Shown: piece by piece, positions 50,045-58,958 of the stretch | Layout: each line of letters begins with the position of its first letter | Position numbering within the stretch: the stretch's first letter is position 1 | Assembly: GCF_900112595.1 (NCBI RefSeq) | Contig: NZ_FOMI01000009.1 | Location: 108,763-172,762 of the forward strand | DNA: 64,000 nucleotides | Source of the DNA: Algibacter pectinivorans | Lineage (GTDB): Bacteria > Bacteroidota > Bacteroidia > Flavobacteriales > Flavobacteriaceae | Direction of reading: 5' to 3' | Notes under the pieces: generated by a model | What the model saw: the letters and a program-made list of their open reading frames with translations, nothing else | The model's database searches: none | What the model was told of the DNA's origin: nothing | Made by a program: the position numbers and the translations under genes

Positions 50045-50683
50045 CTATAATAAAAGCGATAAACTCAAAATAAGCTGGTTTGGTCTGGTATCTAATCTAT
50101 CTTTCACATTAATACCATTGTTACCTATAAATGTGGCTTCGTTCTCACTAAACCCACGTTCATACCTTAAATCAATTCCTAACTTTTTAAAGTTAAGAGC
50201 AATTCCAAAGTTTAAACCCACCGAAAAATCTTCTTCTACATTATCTATAGTAATACCTTCAAATTCAGTATCTAAAATGTATTGTAGCGAAGGTCCTCCA
50301 AAAACACTAATTGGACCTAAAATTTTTACGCCAACCAAAAGCGGTGCATCTAACTTTTGCATGCTAAACGTGTCGTCATTATAATCACTTTTTGTGCTGG
50401 TATAAACTATTTCTGGTTTAAAATAAATGTCTTCTCCAACTTTGCCAAATAACCCAATATGATACCCTACATTTCTATCTGGGTTGCTGTAATTATCGCT
50501 AATAGACTCAAAATAATCGCCATTAGCATTGTAATTTAGTCCTCCTTTTATTCCAATACCTTGTTGTGTTTGTGCCATTGCAGTTATAGGTAACGCAATA
50601 GCAGAAATTAAAATTAAAAATAAATTTTTACTCACGCCACGACAAGTATTAAAGTGGTTTCGAAAATTTCGTAAATTTTTCAT
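50045..50683 (-). CDS. Porin-like outer-membrane beta-barrel protein
   Basis: The 212-residue protein begins with the ATG at 50683 (MKNLRNFR). A positively charged segment and a signal peptide (LFLILISAIALPITAMAQ) follow, then the Ail/OmpX-like barrel: GIGIKGGLNYNANGDYF, VGYHIGLFGKVGEDIYFKPEIVY and FSVGLNFGIALNFKKLGIDLRYERGF, ending in the C-terminal strand NQLILSLSLLL. An earlier start at 50731 would lie ahead of the predicted transcription start near 50722. The barrel type is common in Bacteroidota. Confidence 0.85.
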   Translation of the reverse strand: MKNLRNFRNHFNTCRGVSKNLFLILISAIALPITAMAQTQQGIGIKGGLNYNANGDYFESISDNYSNPDRNVGYHIGLFGKVGEDIYFKPEIVYTSTKSDYNDDTFSMQKLDAPLLVGVKILGPISVFGGPSLQYILDTEFEGITIDNVEEDFSVGLNFGIALNFKKLGIDLRYERGFSENEATFIGNNGINVKDRLDTRPNQLILSLSLLL

Positions 50684-50728
50684 AATGTTCGTTTTTTTAG
50701 ATTTCATTAACTGTAACAAAAACGTTGC

Positions 50729-50736
50729 CAAAAGTA
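50729..50736 (-). promoter_or_regulatory. Promoter -7 box of the porin-like gene (TACTTTTG)
   Basis: A minus-strand TACTTTTG gives a transcription start near 50722 and a leader of about 40 bases before the ATG at 50683. Confidence 0.55.
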
Positions 50737-50863
50737 ATTTATTTCCCTTTTAAGCTTTCATTTTTGTTTTTAAGTCTTTCCGTTTTTAATTTAATAAGGT
50801 AAAATTAACCTAATATTACGCTTTTCTAAAATAAAAAAAACTTATTACTTACACTTATTTTAT

Positions 50864-50889
50864 TTGGTAAAGGGTATTCTATATCTTTG
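50864..50889 (+). promoter_or_regulatory. TTG-N15-TATCTTTG promoter of tgt
   Basis: TATCTTTG at 50882-50889 matches the -7 box; TTG at 50864-50866 is two to four bases closer than usual. The ATG lies 21 bases downstream. Confidence 0.5.
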
Positions 50890-50909
50890 CCGCTTTATAC
50901 TGTTGAATA

Positions 50910-52040
50910 ATGAAATTTGAATTACTAGCAAAAGACGCTCAAAGCAAAGCAAGAGCAGGAAAAATAACTACAGATCATGGTGTTATAGAAACACCTATTT
51001 TTATGCCAGTAGGTACTGTAGCAACAGTAAAAGGGGTACACCAACGCGAGTTGAAAGAGGAAATTAATCCAGACATTATATTAGGTAATACCTACCACTT
51101 GTATTTGCGCCCTCAAACGCATATTATCGAAAAAGCGGGTGGATTGCATAAATTTATGAATTGGGATAGAAATATTTTAACCGATTCTGGAGGTTACCAA
51201 GTTTATTCCTTATCTGCCAATAGAAAAATTAAGGAAGAAGGTGTAAAGTTTAAATCGCATATTGATGGAAGCTACCATACATTTACACCAGAAAATGTAA
51301 TGGAAATTCAGCGTTCTATAGGTGCCGATATTATAATGGCTTTCGATGAGTGTACACCATACCCATGCGATTACAACTATGCAAAGCGCTCCATGCACAT
51401 GACGCATCGATGGTTGGATAGATGTATTAATCATTTAGAAAAAACACCTTTAAAATACGATTATAATCAAGCCTTTTTTCCTATTGTTCAGGGAAGTACA
51501 TATACAGATTTACGTAAGCAATCTGCAGAATATATTGCAAATTCGGGAGCTGTTGGTAATGCCATTGGAGGACTTTCGGTAGGTGAGCCGGCCGAAGAAA
51601 TGTATGCCATGACCGATGTGGTGTGTTCTATTTTACCCGAAGAAAAACCAAGATATTTAATGGGTGTGGGTACACCAATCAATATTTTAGAAAATATTGC
51701 GTTAGGAGTAGATATGTTTGATTGCGTTATGCCAACTCGTAATGCCAGAAACGGTATGTTGTTTACAGCACATGGAAGCATAAATATTAAAAACTTAAAA
51801 TGGGCAGACGATTTTTCTCCTATTGATGAAATGGGAATTACTTTCGTGGATACCGAGTATAGTAAAGCATATTTAAGGCATCTATTTACAGTTAATGAGT
51901 TGTTGGGTAAACAAATAGCAACCATTCATAATCTAGGGTTTTATTTATGGTTGGTTCGCGAAGCGAGAAAACATATATTAGCAGGAGATTTTAGAGCCTG
52001 GAAAGATAAAATGGTTAAACAAATGGATAACCGTTTGTAA
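50910..52040 (+). CDS. tgt: tRNA-guanine transglycosylase (queuine tRNA-ribosyltransferase)
   Basis: The enzyme swaps guanine 34 for a queuine precursor in GUN-anticodon tRNAs. The 376-residue protein keeps the barrel motifs LTDSGGYQVYSLS (substrate Asp near 92) and IGGLSVGEP, and DVMFDCVMPTRNARNG-like (catalytic Asp near 270, in VDMFDCVMPTRNAR). The zinc motif CxCxxC expected near residue 305 is absent: the region reads FSPIDEMGITFVDTEYSKAYLRHLF. The rest, including KAYLRHLF and LVREARKHI, is normal. It leads the plus-strand run to dnaB. Confidence 0.9.
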   Translation: MKFELLAKDAQSKARAGKITTDHGVIETPIFMPVGTVATVKGVHQRELKEEINPDIILGNTYHLYLRPQTHIIEKAGGLHKFMNWDRNILTDSGGYQVYSLSANRKIKEEGVKFKSHIDGSYHTFTPENVMEIQRSIGADIIMAFDECTPYPCDYNYAKRSMHMTHRWLDRCINHLEKTPLKYDYNQAFFPIVQGSTYTDLRKQSAEYIANSGAVGNAIGGLSVGEPAEEMYAMTDVVCSILPEEKPRYLMGVGTPINILENIALGVDMFDCVMPTRNARNGMLFTAHGSINIKNLKWADDFSPIDEMGITFVDTEYSKAYLRHLFTVNELLGKQIATIHNLGFYLWLVREARKHILAGDFRAWKDKMVKQMDNRL

Positions 52041-52102
52041 AACATAAATTGATATTAATTGTTTAAGCAATATTAATAGCTTTTTTTGAAGGATAGCATA
52101 AT

Positions 52103-53179
52103 ATGAAAATACTAGATTGGTACATATTAAAACGGTATTTATTTACTTTTACCATGTTACTATTATTGTTTATTCCAATAATGATAACTGTTCACCTTGC
52201 TGAAAAGATTGGTAAAATACTAGAAAACGAAGTGCCTTTTGGTGAGGTAATGGCTTATCTATTAGATTTTACTATCTACTTTAGTTATTTATTGTTTCCT
52301 CTTTTTCTGTTTATTTCTGTAATTTGGTTTACATCAAAATTAGCTAATAATACCGAGGTAATTGCCTTTTTAAGTTCAGGTGTGTCCTTTTCTAGGTTTT
52401 TGAGACCTTATTTAATTGGGGCAAGTGTTGTTGCTGTTTTTTCAGTAATTTTAGGATTGTTTTTAGCACCTAAAGCTAGTGAAGGTTTTAATGATTTTAG
52501 TTCTAAATACTTTAAAAAAGGAAGAAGTACTGTAAATAATACTAATGTATTTAGGCAAATAAATGATAATGAAATTGTTTACGTTAGTAATTTCAACGTA
52601 AAAAATAAAATAGGTAATAATTTTACTTTAGAACATTTTAAAAATAATAAACTTAAGTATAAAATTTCGGCTAGTAGTATTAAATATCTTCCAGAAGATA
52701 CGATTTACAGATTAAAAAATTACTTAAAGAGAGAAGTTGGAGAACACGAAGATAAAATAGAAGTACTTAGTAGTAAGGATACACTACTAGCTTTTGATGT
52801 GGACGAACTTATCCCCGAAATTTATGCCGCCGAAACTAAAATGTACGGAGAACTTAGAGAGTTTATAGATAAAGAGGAGGCTCGAGGCTCATCAAACGTA
52901 GGGCGTTTTAAATTGGTTTTATATAGAAAGTGGAGTTTACCGGTTTCAGTTTTTATTTTAACAATAATCGCTTTGGCGGTGTCTTCAAAAAAACGACGTG
53001 GTGGAATGGGTGTTAACTTAGCTATAGGTATTTGTATTGCTATGGTTTTTGTGTTTTTCGATAAAATCTTTGGTGTTATGGCAGAACAATCGGATTTTAA
53101 CCCAATTATTGCAGTATGGTTTCCTAACATCTTATTTGGTATTTTAGCAGCATATATGTTGTATAATGCTAAGCGATAA
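52103..53179 (+). CDS. LptF/LptG family permease
   Basis: This membrane subunit of the LPS exporter LptB2FG moves LPS from the inner membrane to the periplasmic bridge. The 358-residue protein has two groups of three transmembrane helices (near 13-33, 45-75, 95-120 and 270-350) separated by a periplasmic beta-jellyroll region at about 130-265. MKILDWYILKRYLFTFTMLLLLFIPI is the typical LptG/F N-terminus. The DMT transporter gene overlaps its end by 14 bases. Confidence 0.92.
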   Translation: MKILDWYILKRYLFTFTMLLLLFIPIMITVHLAEKIGKILENEVPFGEVMAYLLDFTIYFSYLLFPLFLFISVIWFTSKLANNTEVIAFLSSGVSFSRFLRPYLIGASVVAVFSVILGLFLAPKASEGFNDFSSKYFKKGRSTVNNTNVFRQINDNEIVYVSNFNVKNKIGNNFTLEHFKNNKLKYKISASSIKYLPEDTIYRLKNYLKREVGEHEDKIEVLSSKDTLLAFDVDELIPEIYAAETKMYGELREFIDKEEARGSSNVGRFKLVLYRKWSLPVSVFILTIIALAVSSKKRRGGMGVNLAIGICIAMVFVFFDKIFGVMAEQSDFNPIIAVWFPNILFGILAAYMLYNAKR

Positions 53180-54062
53180 ATTAAAAAACTTCCTTCACCT
53201 TCACCTGCTAGTTTTTATAGCAGGTTTTACAGCTATTTTAGGCGAAATAATTAGTGTTTCAGCTATACCTTTAGTATGGTTTAGAATGGTAATGGCTACC
53301 ATTTTAATTCTTATTTATATTTTAATAGTTAAAGTTAAACTAAGAATTACTGTAAAATCATTTTTTAAATTAGCCATGGCAGGAGTAATTATAGCCTTAC
53401 ATTGGATTACTTTTTTTGGAGCTATCGATGCCTCTAATGTATCCATTACCTTAGCCATGTTCTCTACTGGTGCTTTTTTTGCATCGATAATAGAACCTAT
53501 AATCTATAAACGCGCTATTATATGGTACGAAATACTATTTGGTGTTATTGTAATATTAGGTGTGTTTATTATTACGCAAAGCGAAATAAAATACCTTACA
53601 GGAATTATTTTGGGCATATCATCAGCCTTTTTTTCCTCATTATTTGCAGTTCTTAACGGTCATTTTTTAAAAAGGCACTTGGCAACGGCTATTTCATTTT
53701 ACGAGTTTATTAGTGGTGTAGCATTTATTAGTATTTATATTTTAATTTTTGGCAATGGATTCTCAAAAGATTTCTTTAATTTAAGTGCTTCAGATTTTTG
53801 GTGCTTATTTATTTTGGCATCCATTTGTACAGCTTATGCCTTTATTGCATCAGTGAATGTTATGAAAAGCATAAGTCCTTATACTGTAGTACTAACCTAT
53901 AACCTAGAGCCTGTTTATGGCATTGCAATAGCCTTTATTTTATTTCCAGAAACAGAAAAAATGAGCATATCGTTTTACTACGGCGCCATTGTAATTTTAA
54001 GTGTTGTACTTTTAAATGGGGTCCTAAAAAACAGTAAAAAGTTAAAAAGAAAAACGTCTTAG
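53166..54062 (+). CDS. EamA/DMT superfamily transporter
   Basis: The 298-residue protein has ten predicted membrane segments in two EamA repeats (ALHWITFFGAIDASNVSITLAMFSTGAFFA in the first; YNLEPVYGIAIAFILFPE in the second, carrying the conserved Glu-Pro). These carriers export small metabolites or amino acids across the inner membrane; no substrate can be inferred. It overlaps the LptF/G gene by 14 bases and is followed by accA. Confidence 0.88.
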   Translation: MLSDKLKNFLHLHLLVFIAGFTAILGEIISVSAIPLVWFRMVMATILILIYILIVKVKLRITVKSFFKLAMAGVIIALHWITFFGAIDASNVSITLAMFSTGAFFASIIEPIIYKRAIIWYEILFGVIVILGVFIITQSEIKYLTGIILGISSAFFSSLFAVLNGHFLKRHLATAISFYEFISGVAFISIYILIFGNGFSKDFFNLSASDFWCLFILASICTAYAFIASVNVMKSISPYTVVLTYNLEPVYGIAIAFILFPETEKMSISFYYGAIVILSVVLLNGVLKNSKKLKRKTS

Positions 54063-54131
54063 CCCTTAAACAAATTAAAGTTTTTTATATTTGCCTTCTA
54101 ACTAAAGCAAATAGCCAAAATAGAAATTCTT

Positions 54132-55085
54132 ATGGAATATTTAGAATTTGAATTGCCAATAAAAGAACTAGAAGACCAGCTACAAAAGTGTAAGGTCATT
54201 GGAGATGAGAGTGAAGTAGATGTTACAGAAACCTGTAAACAGATTGAGAAGAAGTTGGCGGATACTCAAAAAGAAATTTATAAAAATATAACACCTTGGC
54301 AACGTGTACAATTGTCTCGCCACCCAGAACGCCCATATACTTTAGATCATATTAAAGCCATTTGTGGTAAATCTTTTTTGGAACTACATGGAGACAGAAG
54401 CTTTAAAGATGATAAGGCAATGATTGGTGGTTTAGGTAAAATTGGCGATCAAAGTTTTATGTTTATTGGTCAGCAAAAAGGTTATAATACAAAAACAAGA
54501 CAATATAGAAATTTCGGAATGGCTAATCCTGAGGGTTACAGAAAAGCATTACGCTTAATGAAGTCTGCCGAAAAATTTGGCATTCCTGTAGTCACACTTT
54601 TAGATACGCCTGGTGCTTACCCTGGTTTAGAGGCCGAAGAGCGTGGACAAGGAGAAGCTATTGCTCGAAATATTTTAGAAATGACACGCCTTAAGGTACC
54701 TGTAATAACTATTGTTATTGGAGAAGGAGCTTCGGGTGGCGCATTAGGTATAGGTGTAGGCGATAGAGTTTTAATGCTTGAAAATACATGGTATTCTGTT
54801 ATTTCTCCAGAATCTTGTTCTTCTATTTTATGGAGAAGCTGGGAATATAAAGAACAAGCTGCCGAAGCATTAAAGCTAACTGCCACAGATATGAAAAGGT
54901 TAAAGTTAGTAGATGGTATTATTAAAGAACCTTTAGGAGGAGCACACAGAGATAGAGCAAAAACATTTAAATCGGTTAGCGATGCCATCGTGAAACATTA
55001 TAATGAGTTAAAAGAGTTATCACCAAAAGATTTAGTGACCCAACGTATGGATAAATATGCTCAAATGGGCGTGTACAAAGGCTAA
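54132..55085 (+). CDS. accA: Acetyl-CoA carboxylase carboxyltransferase subunit alpha
   Basis: The alpha half of the carboxyltransferase that makes malonyl-CoA for fatty acid synthesis. The 317-residue protein has the family start ([16 protein letters not shown]), the [18 protein letters not shown] and [25 protein letters not shown] segments, and the oxyanion-type [15 protein letters not shown]. The C-terminal Asp/Lys tail is normal. It lies between the EamA and dnaB genes. Confidence 0.97.
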   Translation: MEYLEFELPIKELEDQLQKCKVIGDESEVDVTETCKQIEKKLADTQKEIYKNITPWQRVQLSRHPERPYTLDHIKAICGKSFLELHGDRSFKDDKAMIGGLGKIGDQSFMFIGQQKGYNTKTRQYRNFGMANPEGYRKALRLMKSAEKFGIPVVTLLDTPGAYPGLEAEERGQGEAIARNILEMTRLKVPVITIVIGEGASGGALGIGVGDRVLMLENTWYSVISPESCSSILWRSWEYKEQAAEALKLTATDMKRLKLVDGIIKEPLGGAHRDRAKTFKSVSDAIVKHYNELKELSPKDLVTQRMDKYAQMGVYKG

Positions 55086-55252
55086 GGCTTTAAAATCAAA
55101 ACTTTTAGAAAAAACTGAGGTGGATAACTTCAGTTTTTTTATGCTTATTCACAATAGTTATAACTTATTAACAGTTCAATTGTTAACTAGTAGTGAACAT
55201 TGAAATACGAATATTTACCAAAACTATTTTCTTTTTAATTACTTTCGTAGCT

Positions 55253-56794
55253 ATGAAACAACCCAATAATATACAAGGCTATAAAGTTGATAAAAGTACC
55301 ATTATCAACCTGGAAAAAGGAAAAATACCTCCTCAAGCTCTTGATTTAGAAGAGGTTGTTCTTGGTGCAATGATGATTGATAAAAAAGGTGTCGATGAGG
55401 TAATCGATATTTTAAGTGCAGATGCATTTTATAAAGAAGCCCATCAACATATCTTTGAAGCTATTTTTCAGTTATTTGAAAATAGTGAGCCGGTCGACTT
55501 ATTAACCGTTTCTACGCAATTAAAAAAGAATGCAAAGCTAGAATTATGTGGCGGCGATTTTTATTTAATTTCTCTAACTCAAAAGGTGTCTTCTTCGGCA
55601 CATATCGAGTTTCATGCACGTATTATTTTACAGAAGTTTATTCAGCGTAGTTTAATTAAAATTTCAAGCGAAATTATTGAAGAAGCTTACGATGAAACAA
55701 GAGATGTTTTCGATTTATTAGATACAGCAGAATCCAAATTATACGAAGTAACACAGGGTAATATTAAAAAATCTAGTGAAACTGCGCAAGATTTAGTAAT
55801 TCAGGCTAAAAAGAAAATTGAAGAAATTTCAAATAAAGAAGGACTTAGTGGAATACCAACGGGATTCAATAAATTAGATAAGTTAACTTCTGGATGGCAA
55901 CCATCCGATTTAATTATTATTGCTGCCCGTCCTGGTATGGGTAAAACAGCTTTAACATTATCTATGGCTAGAAATATTGCTGTAGATCAAAATATGCCAG
56001 TCGCTTTTTTCTCTCTAGAGATGGCTTCTGTACAATTAATAACCCGCTTAATTTCTAGTGAAACTGGGCTTTCTTCCGAAAAATTAAGAACAGGTAAACT
56101 TGAAAAACACGAATGGGAACAACTTAACGTAAAGGTTAAAGGCTTAGAAAAAGCACCTTTGTTTATTGATGATACACCATCACTGTCTATTTTCGATTTA
56201 AGAGCAAAAGCACGTCGTTTGTCCTCGCAACATGGCATTAAATTAATCATGATTGATTATTTGCAGTTAATGACCGGTGGTAGTAACCATGGTGGTAACC
56301 GTGAGCAAGAAATATCGATGATTTCTAGAAACCTTAAAGCATTAGCAAAAGAACTTATGGTTCCCGTTATTGCACTTTCGCAGTTATCGCGTGCGGTTGA
56401 AACGCGTGGAGGTAGTAAACGTCCGTTACTTTCAGATTTACGTGAATCTGGAGCCATCGAGCAGGATGCCGATATTGTGAGTTTTATCTTTAGACCAGAA
56501 TATTATAAAATAGACGAGTGGGATGACGAAGAGCGCTCGCCAACCGCAGGACAAGCCGAATTTATTGTTGCTAAACACCGTAATGGTGGTTTAGAAAATA
56601 TTCGTTTAAAGTTCATTGGGCACCTAGGTAAATTTGATAACCTCGATGATTTTGATTCGCCTTTCGAATTTCATTCTAAAATGAATGCTGCGGCAAATGA
56701 TGATACCTTTAATACCGATAATTTTAAAGCAAGTCCAGATCAAGCCTTTGGAAGTTCGTTTAACGATGACGATGATAACGAAGTGCCGTTTTAA
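55253..56794 (+). CDS. dnaB: Replicative DNA helicase DnaB
   Basis: The hexameric helicase of the replication fork. The 513-residue protein starts with the ATG at 55253 (MKQPNNIQGYKVDKST); an in-frame GTG at 55193 would add 20 hydrophobic residues that do not belong to the family. It has the N-terminal domain (LEEVVLGAMMIDKKGVDEVI) and the RecA-like domain with Walker A AARPGMGKTALTLSMA and Walker B LIMIDYLQLM. The Arg finger/motif H4 (SDLRESGAIEQDADIV) follows. The tail is acidic (DDDDNEVPF). No intein is present. Confidence 0.96.
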   Translation: MKQPNNIQGYKVDKSTIINLEKGKIPPQALDLEEVVLGAMMIDKKGVDEVIDILSADAFYKEAHQHIFEAIFQLFENSEPVDLLTVSTQLKKNAKLELCGGDFYLISLTQKVSSSAHIEFHARIILQKFIQRSLIKISSEIIEEAYDETRDVFDLLDTAESKLYEVTQGNIKKSSETAQDLVIQAKKKIEEISNKEGLSGIPTGFNKLDKLTSGWQPSDLIIIAARPGMGKTALTLSMARNIAVDQNMPVAFFSLEMASVQLITRLISSETGLSSEKLRTGKLEKHEWEQLNVKVKGLEKAPLFIDDTPSLSIFDLRAKARRLSSQHGIKLIMIDYLQLMTGGSNHGGNREQEISMISRNLKALAKELMVPVIALSQLSRAVETRGGSKRPLLSDLRESGAIEQDADIVSFIFRPEYYKIDEWDDEERSPTAGQAEFIVAKHRNGGLENIRLKFIGHLGKFDNLDDFDSPFEFHSKMNAAANDDTFNTDNFKASPDQAFGSSFNDDDDNEVPF

Positions 56795-56935
56795 TTTTTA
56801 ATCTACTTAATTTAAATTAGTAAGAGTTCCTTTCGTTTTTAAGAGAGGAAAGTTGCTGTAGTGTCGAAAATTTTTAATATCTAATATTTTTATAAATTTT
56901 TTAATCAGGCATATTTTTTGAGTATCTTTCAACCT

Positions 56936-58195
56936 ATGAAGAAAGCCCTACTCATATTACTACTATTTTGTTGTACACAACAAATGTTTGCATCCTACAT
57001 CCTAATTCCAATGGATGTAGAAAGTCAAAAAAATCATTTAAAAGCATACGGAATAACATATTGGACACTTAATAAACAGTTAAAGGTAAAATGGTTGCTT
57101 AATTATAAAGGTGGTTCTTTTTTGTTACCAGATACCGAGGCTATTCAACGAGAATGTCAGATTAGAGGCGTGTCTTTCGAGGTGCTTTCTAATGCCAAAG
57201 CCGAACAAATTTTAGAAGATATAGCGAGTCCGAGTCAAAATATGGAAGCGGTTGTTTTAGAAAAGGCTCCTAAAATTGCGGTTTACACACCAAATGGAAA
57301 ACAACCTTGGGATGATGCTGTTACCATGGTTTTAAAATATGCCGAAATACCGTATGAAACCGTATACGATCAAGAAGTTTTAAACGATGGTTTGCTGGTT
57401 TTTGATTGGTTGCATCTTCACCATGAAGATTTTACAGGACAATACGGGAAATTTTATGCGCAATATCGAGCGTCATCATGGTACATAGAAGAAAAAAAAG
57501 CTGCTGAAGCCTTGGCTCAAAAATTAGGATTTAGTAAAGTTTCGGACGAGAAATTGGCTGTAGCATTAAAAATTAGAGATTATGTTGTGGGTGGTGGCTT
57601 TATGTTTGCCATGTGTAGTGCTACCGATAGTTTTGATATTGCACTTTCTGCAGAAGGTGTAGATATATGCGAACCGATGTTTGATGGCGATGGTAGTGAT
57701 GCGGGTTATCAAAACAAAATAGATTTTAGTAAAACTTTCGCCTTTAAAAATTATATACTTGAAAGAAATCCTAAAGTTTATGAGTTTTCATCTATCGATA
57801 TGACTAGAAAACGTAAGATTCCTAAAACTACCGATTACTTTTCTTTAATGGAATTTTCAGCTAAATGGGATCCAATACCAACCATGTTATGTCAAAATCA
57901 TACGGCATTAGTAAAAGGTTTTATGGGGCAAACAACCTCTTTTAATAGAGAAGAAATAAAATCTAACGTTTTGGTATTAGGTGAAACTAAAATAAATGGA
58001 GAAGCCAAATACATTCATGGAATTAAAGGGAAAGGCTTTTTTACATTTTATGGTGGTCACGATCCTGAAGATTACCAGCATAGAGTAGGAGATGCTAAAA
58101 CCGAATTAGATTTACACCCAACTTCACCAGGTTATAGACTTATTTTAAACAATGTTTTATTTCCTGCTGCCAAAAAGAAGAAGCAAAAAACTTAA
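56936..58195 (+). CDS. Secreted protein of unknown function (homologues often labelled asparagine synthetase B)
   Basis: The 419-residue protein starts with ATG at 56936 and has a signal peptide (KKALLILLLFCCTQQMFA). I recall flavobacterial homologues annotated as asparagine synthetase B, but I see no SGGxDS ATP-pyrophosphatase loop and no N-terminal Cys2 amidotransferase site. A class I glutaminase-like or type II ThuA/DUF4159-like Rossmann region is suggested by KIAVYTPNGKQPWDDAVTMVLKYAEIPYETV and by GGGFMFAMCSATDSFDIAL. The ending YHGIKGKGFFTFYGGHDPEDY is conspicuous. Real function: unknown. TATCTTTC at 56923-56930 may be its -7 box. Confidence 0.65.
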   Translation: MKKALLILLLFCCTQQMFASYILIPMDVESQKNHLKAYGITYWTLNKQLKVKWLLNYKGGSFLLPDTEAIQRECQIRGVSFEVLSNAKAEQILEDIASPSQNMEAVVLEKAPKIAVYTPNGKQPWDDAVTMVLKYAEIPYETVYDQEVLNDGLLVFDWLHLHHEDFTGQYGKFYAQYRASSWYIEEKKAAEALAQKLGFSKVSDEKLAVALKIRDYVVGGGFMFAMCSATDSFDIALSAEGVDICEPMFDGDGSDAGYQNKIDFSKTFAFKNYILERNPKVYEFSSIDMTRKRKIPKTTDYFSLMEFSAKWDPIPTMLCQNHTALVKGFMGQTTSFNREEIKSNVLVLGETKINGEAKYIHGIKGKGFFTFYGGHDPEDYQHRVGDAKTELDLHPTSPGYRLILNNVLFPAAKKKKQKT

Positions 58196-58269
58196 TTTTA
58201 TATCTTAATTAAAAATGGTTTTTTTAACTTAAGATCCTATAAAGGTTCGCACTTAAAAAAGAATCATAA

Positions 58270-58520
58270 AAAACACAAATTGTTATAATTAAGCATTTCG
58301 ATTCTCCTCAGGCTGCTTTTAATTTTTTTGATAAAAATGGAGATAGTAAATTATCTAAAGCAGAAATGTTTGGCTTTTAAAGGAAGTAGAAATTAGTGGT
58401 TTTATTCGTGGCTTAGTAGGATCAACACTTACTAGTGGTTATGATAAAGAAGGAGATGGTGAAATAGGCTGGAAAGAATTTAAAAAAGCCGTAGCAGTAA
58501 TGGCAAAAGATATTGATTAA
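58270..58520 (+). pseudogene. EF-hand protein remnant with frameshift
   Basis: Two EF-hand loops can be read in different frames. DKNGDSKLSKAE (58330-58365) is followed by EMFGF and a stop at 58378-58380. A one-base shift around 58374 gives LLKEVEISGFIRGLVGSTLTSGY and the second loop DKEGDGEIGWKEF, ending in a stop at 58518-58520. No ATG, GTG or TTG opens the first frame after its upstream stop at 58267. The gene looks broken by both frameshift and loss of the start. A sequencing error could explain the shift but not the missing start. Confidence 0.75.
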
Positions 58521-58535
58521 TTCTGTATTACAAAT

Positions 58536-58958
58536 ATGAAGTGGTTCCAAAAAGAGTTAAAACTTAAAGCGTTTAGTAGAGGTTTTCATTTAATTACAGA
58601 CGATATTTTAGGTGCTATTCCAGAAATTAAGCAAATAAAAATAGGGCAGATACAGGTGTTTATTAAACATACATCGGCCAGTTTAACCATTAACGAAAAT
58701 GCAGATTACACCGTAAGGTTAGATTTTGAGAGCCATTTTAATAAAATGGTTCCAGAAAATGTACCATATTACAAACACACCTATGAAGGTCCAGACGACA
58801 TGCCTGCGCATATTAAAGCATCACTACTAAGTACATCTGTTCAGATACCAGTTACAAACGGAGCACCCAATTTAGGGATTTGGCAAGGTATTTATTTATG
58901 TGAACATCGCGATTATGGCGGCTCAAGAAATCTTGTAATTACAGTTTACGGCACTTAA
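58536..58958 (+). CDS. YjbQ/UPF0047 family protein
   Basis: The 140-residue protein is a full-length YjbQ. FIKHTSASLTINENADYTVRLDFESHFNKMVPE and HTYEGPDDMPAHIKASLLSTSVQIPV carry the conserved His and Asp residues, and the tail is GIWQGIYLCEHRDYGGSRNLVITVYG. The family has weak thiamine-phosphate synthase activity in vitro; its main role is unsettled. It is convergent with the HAD phosphatase gene and overlaps it by four bases. Confidence 0.92.
   Translation: MKWFQKELKLKAFSRGFHLITDDILGAIPEIKQIKIGQIQVFIKHTSASLTINENADYTVRLDFESHFNKMVPENVPYYKHTYEGPDDMPAHIKASLLSTSVQIPVTNGAPNLGIWQGIYLCEHRDYGGSRNLVITVYGT

Noticed and set aside
55193..55252. Upstream extension of DnaB from GTG 55193
   Set aside because: The added residues are hydrophobic and unrelated to DnaB, and a TACTTTCG promoter-like box lies at 55240 just before the real ATG.
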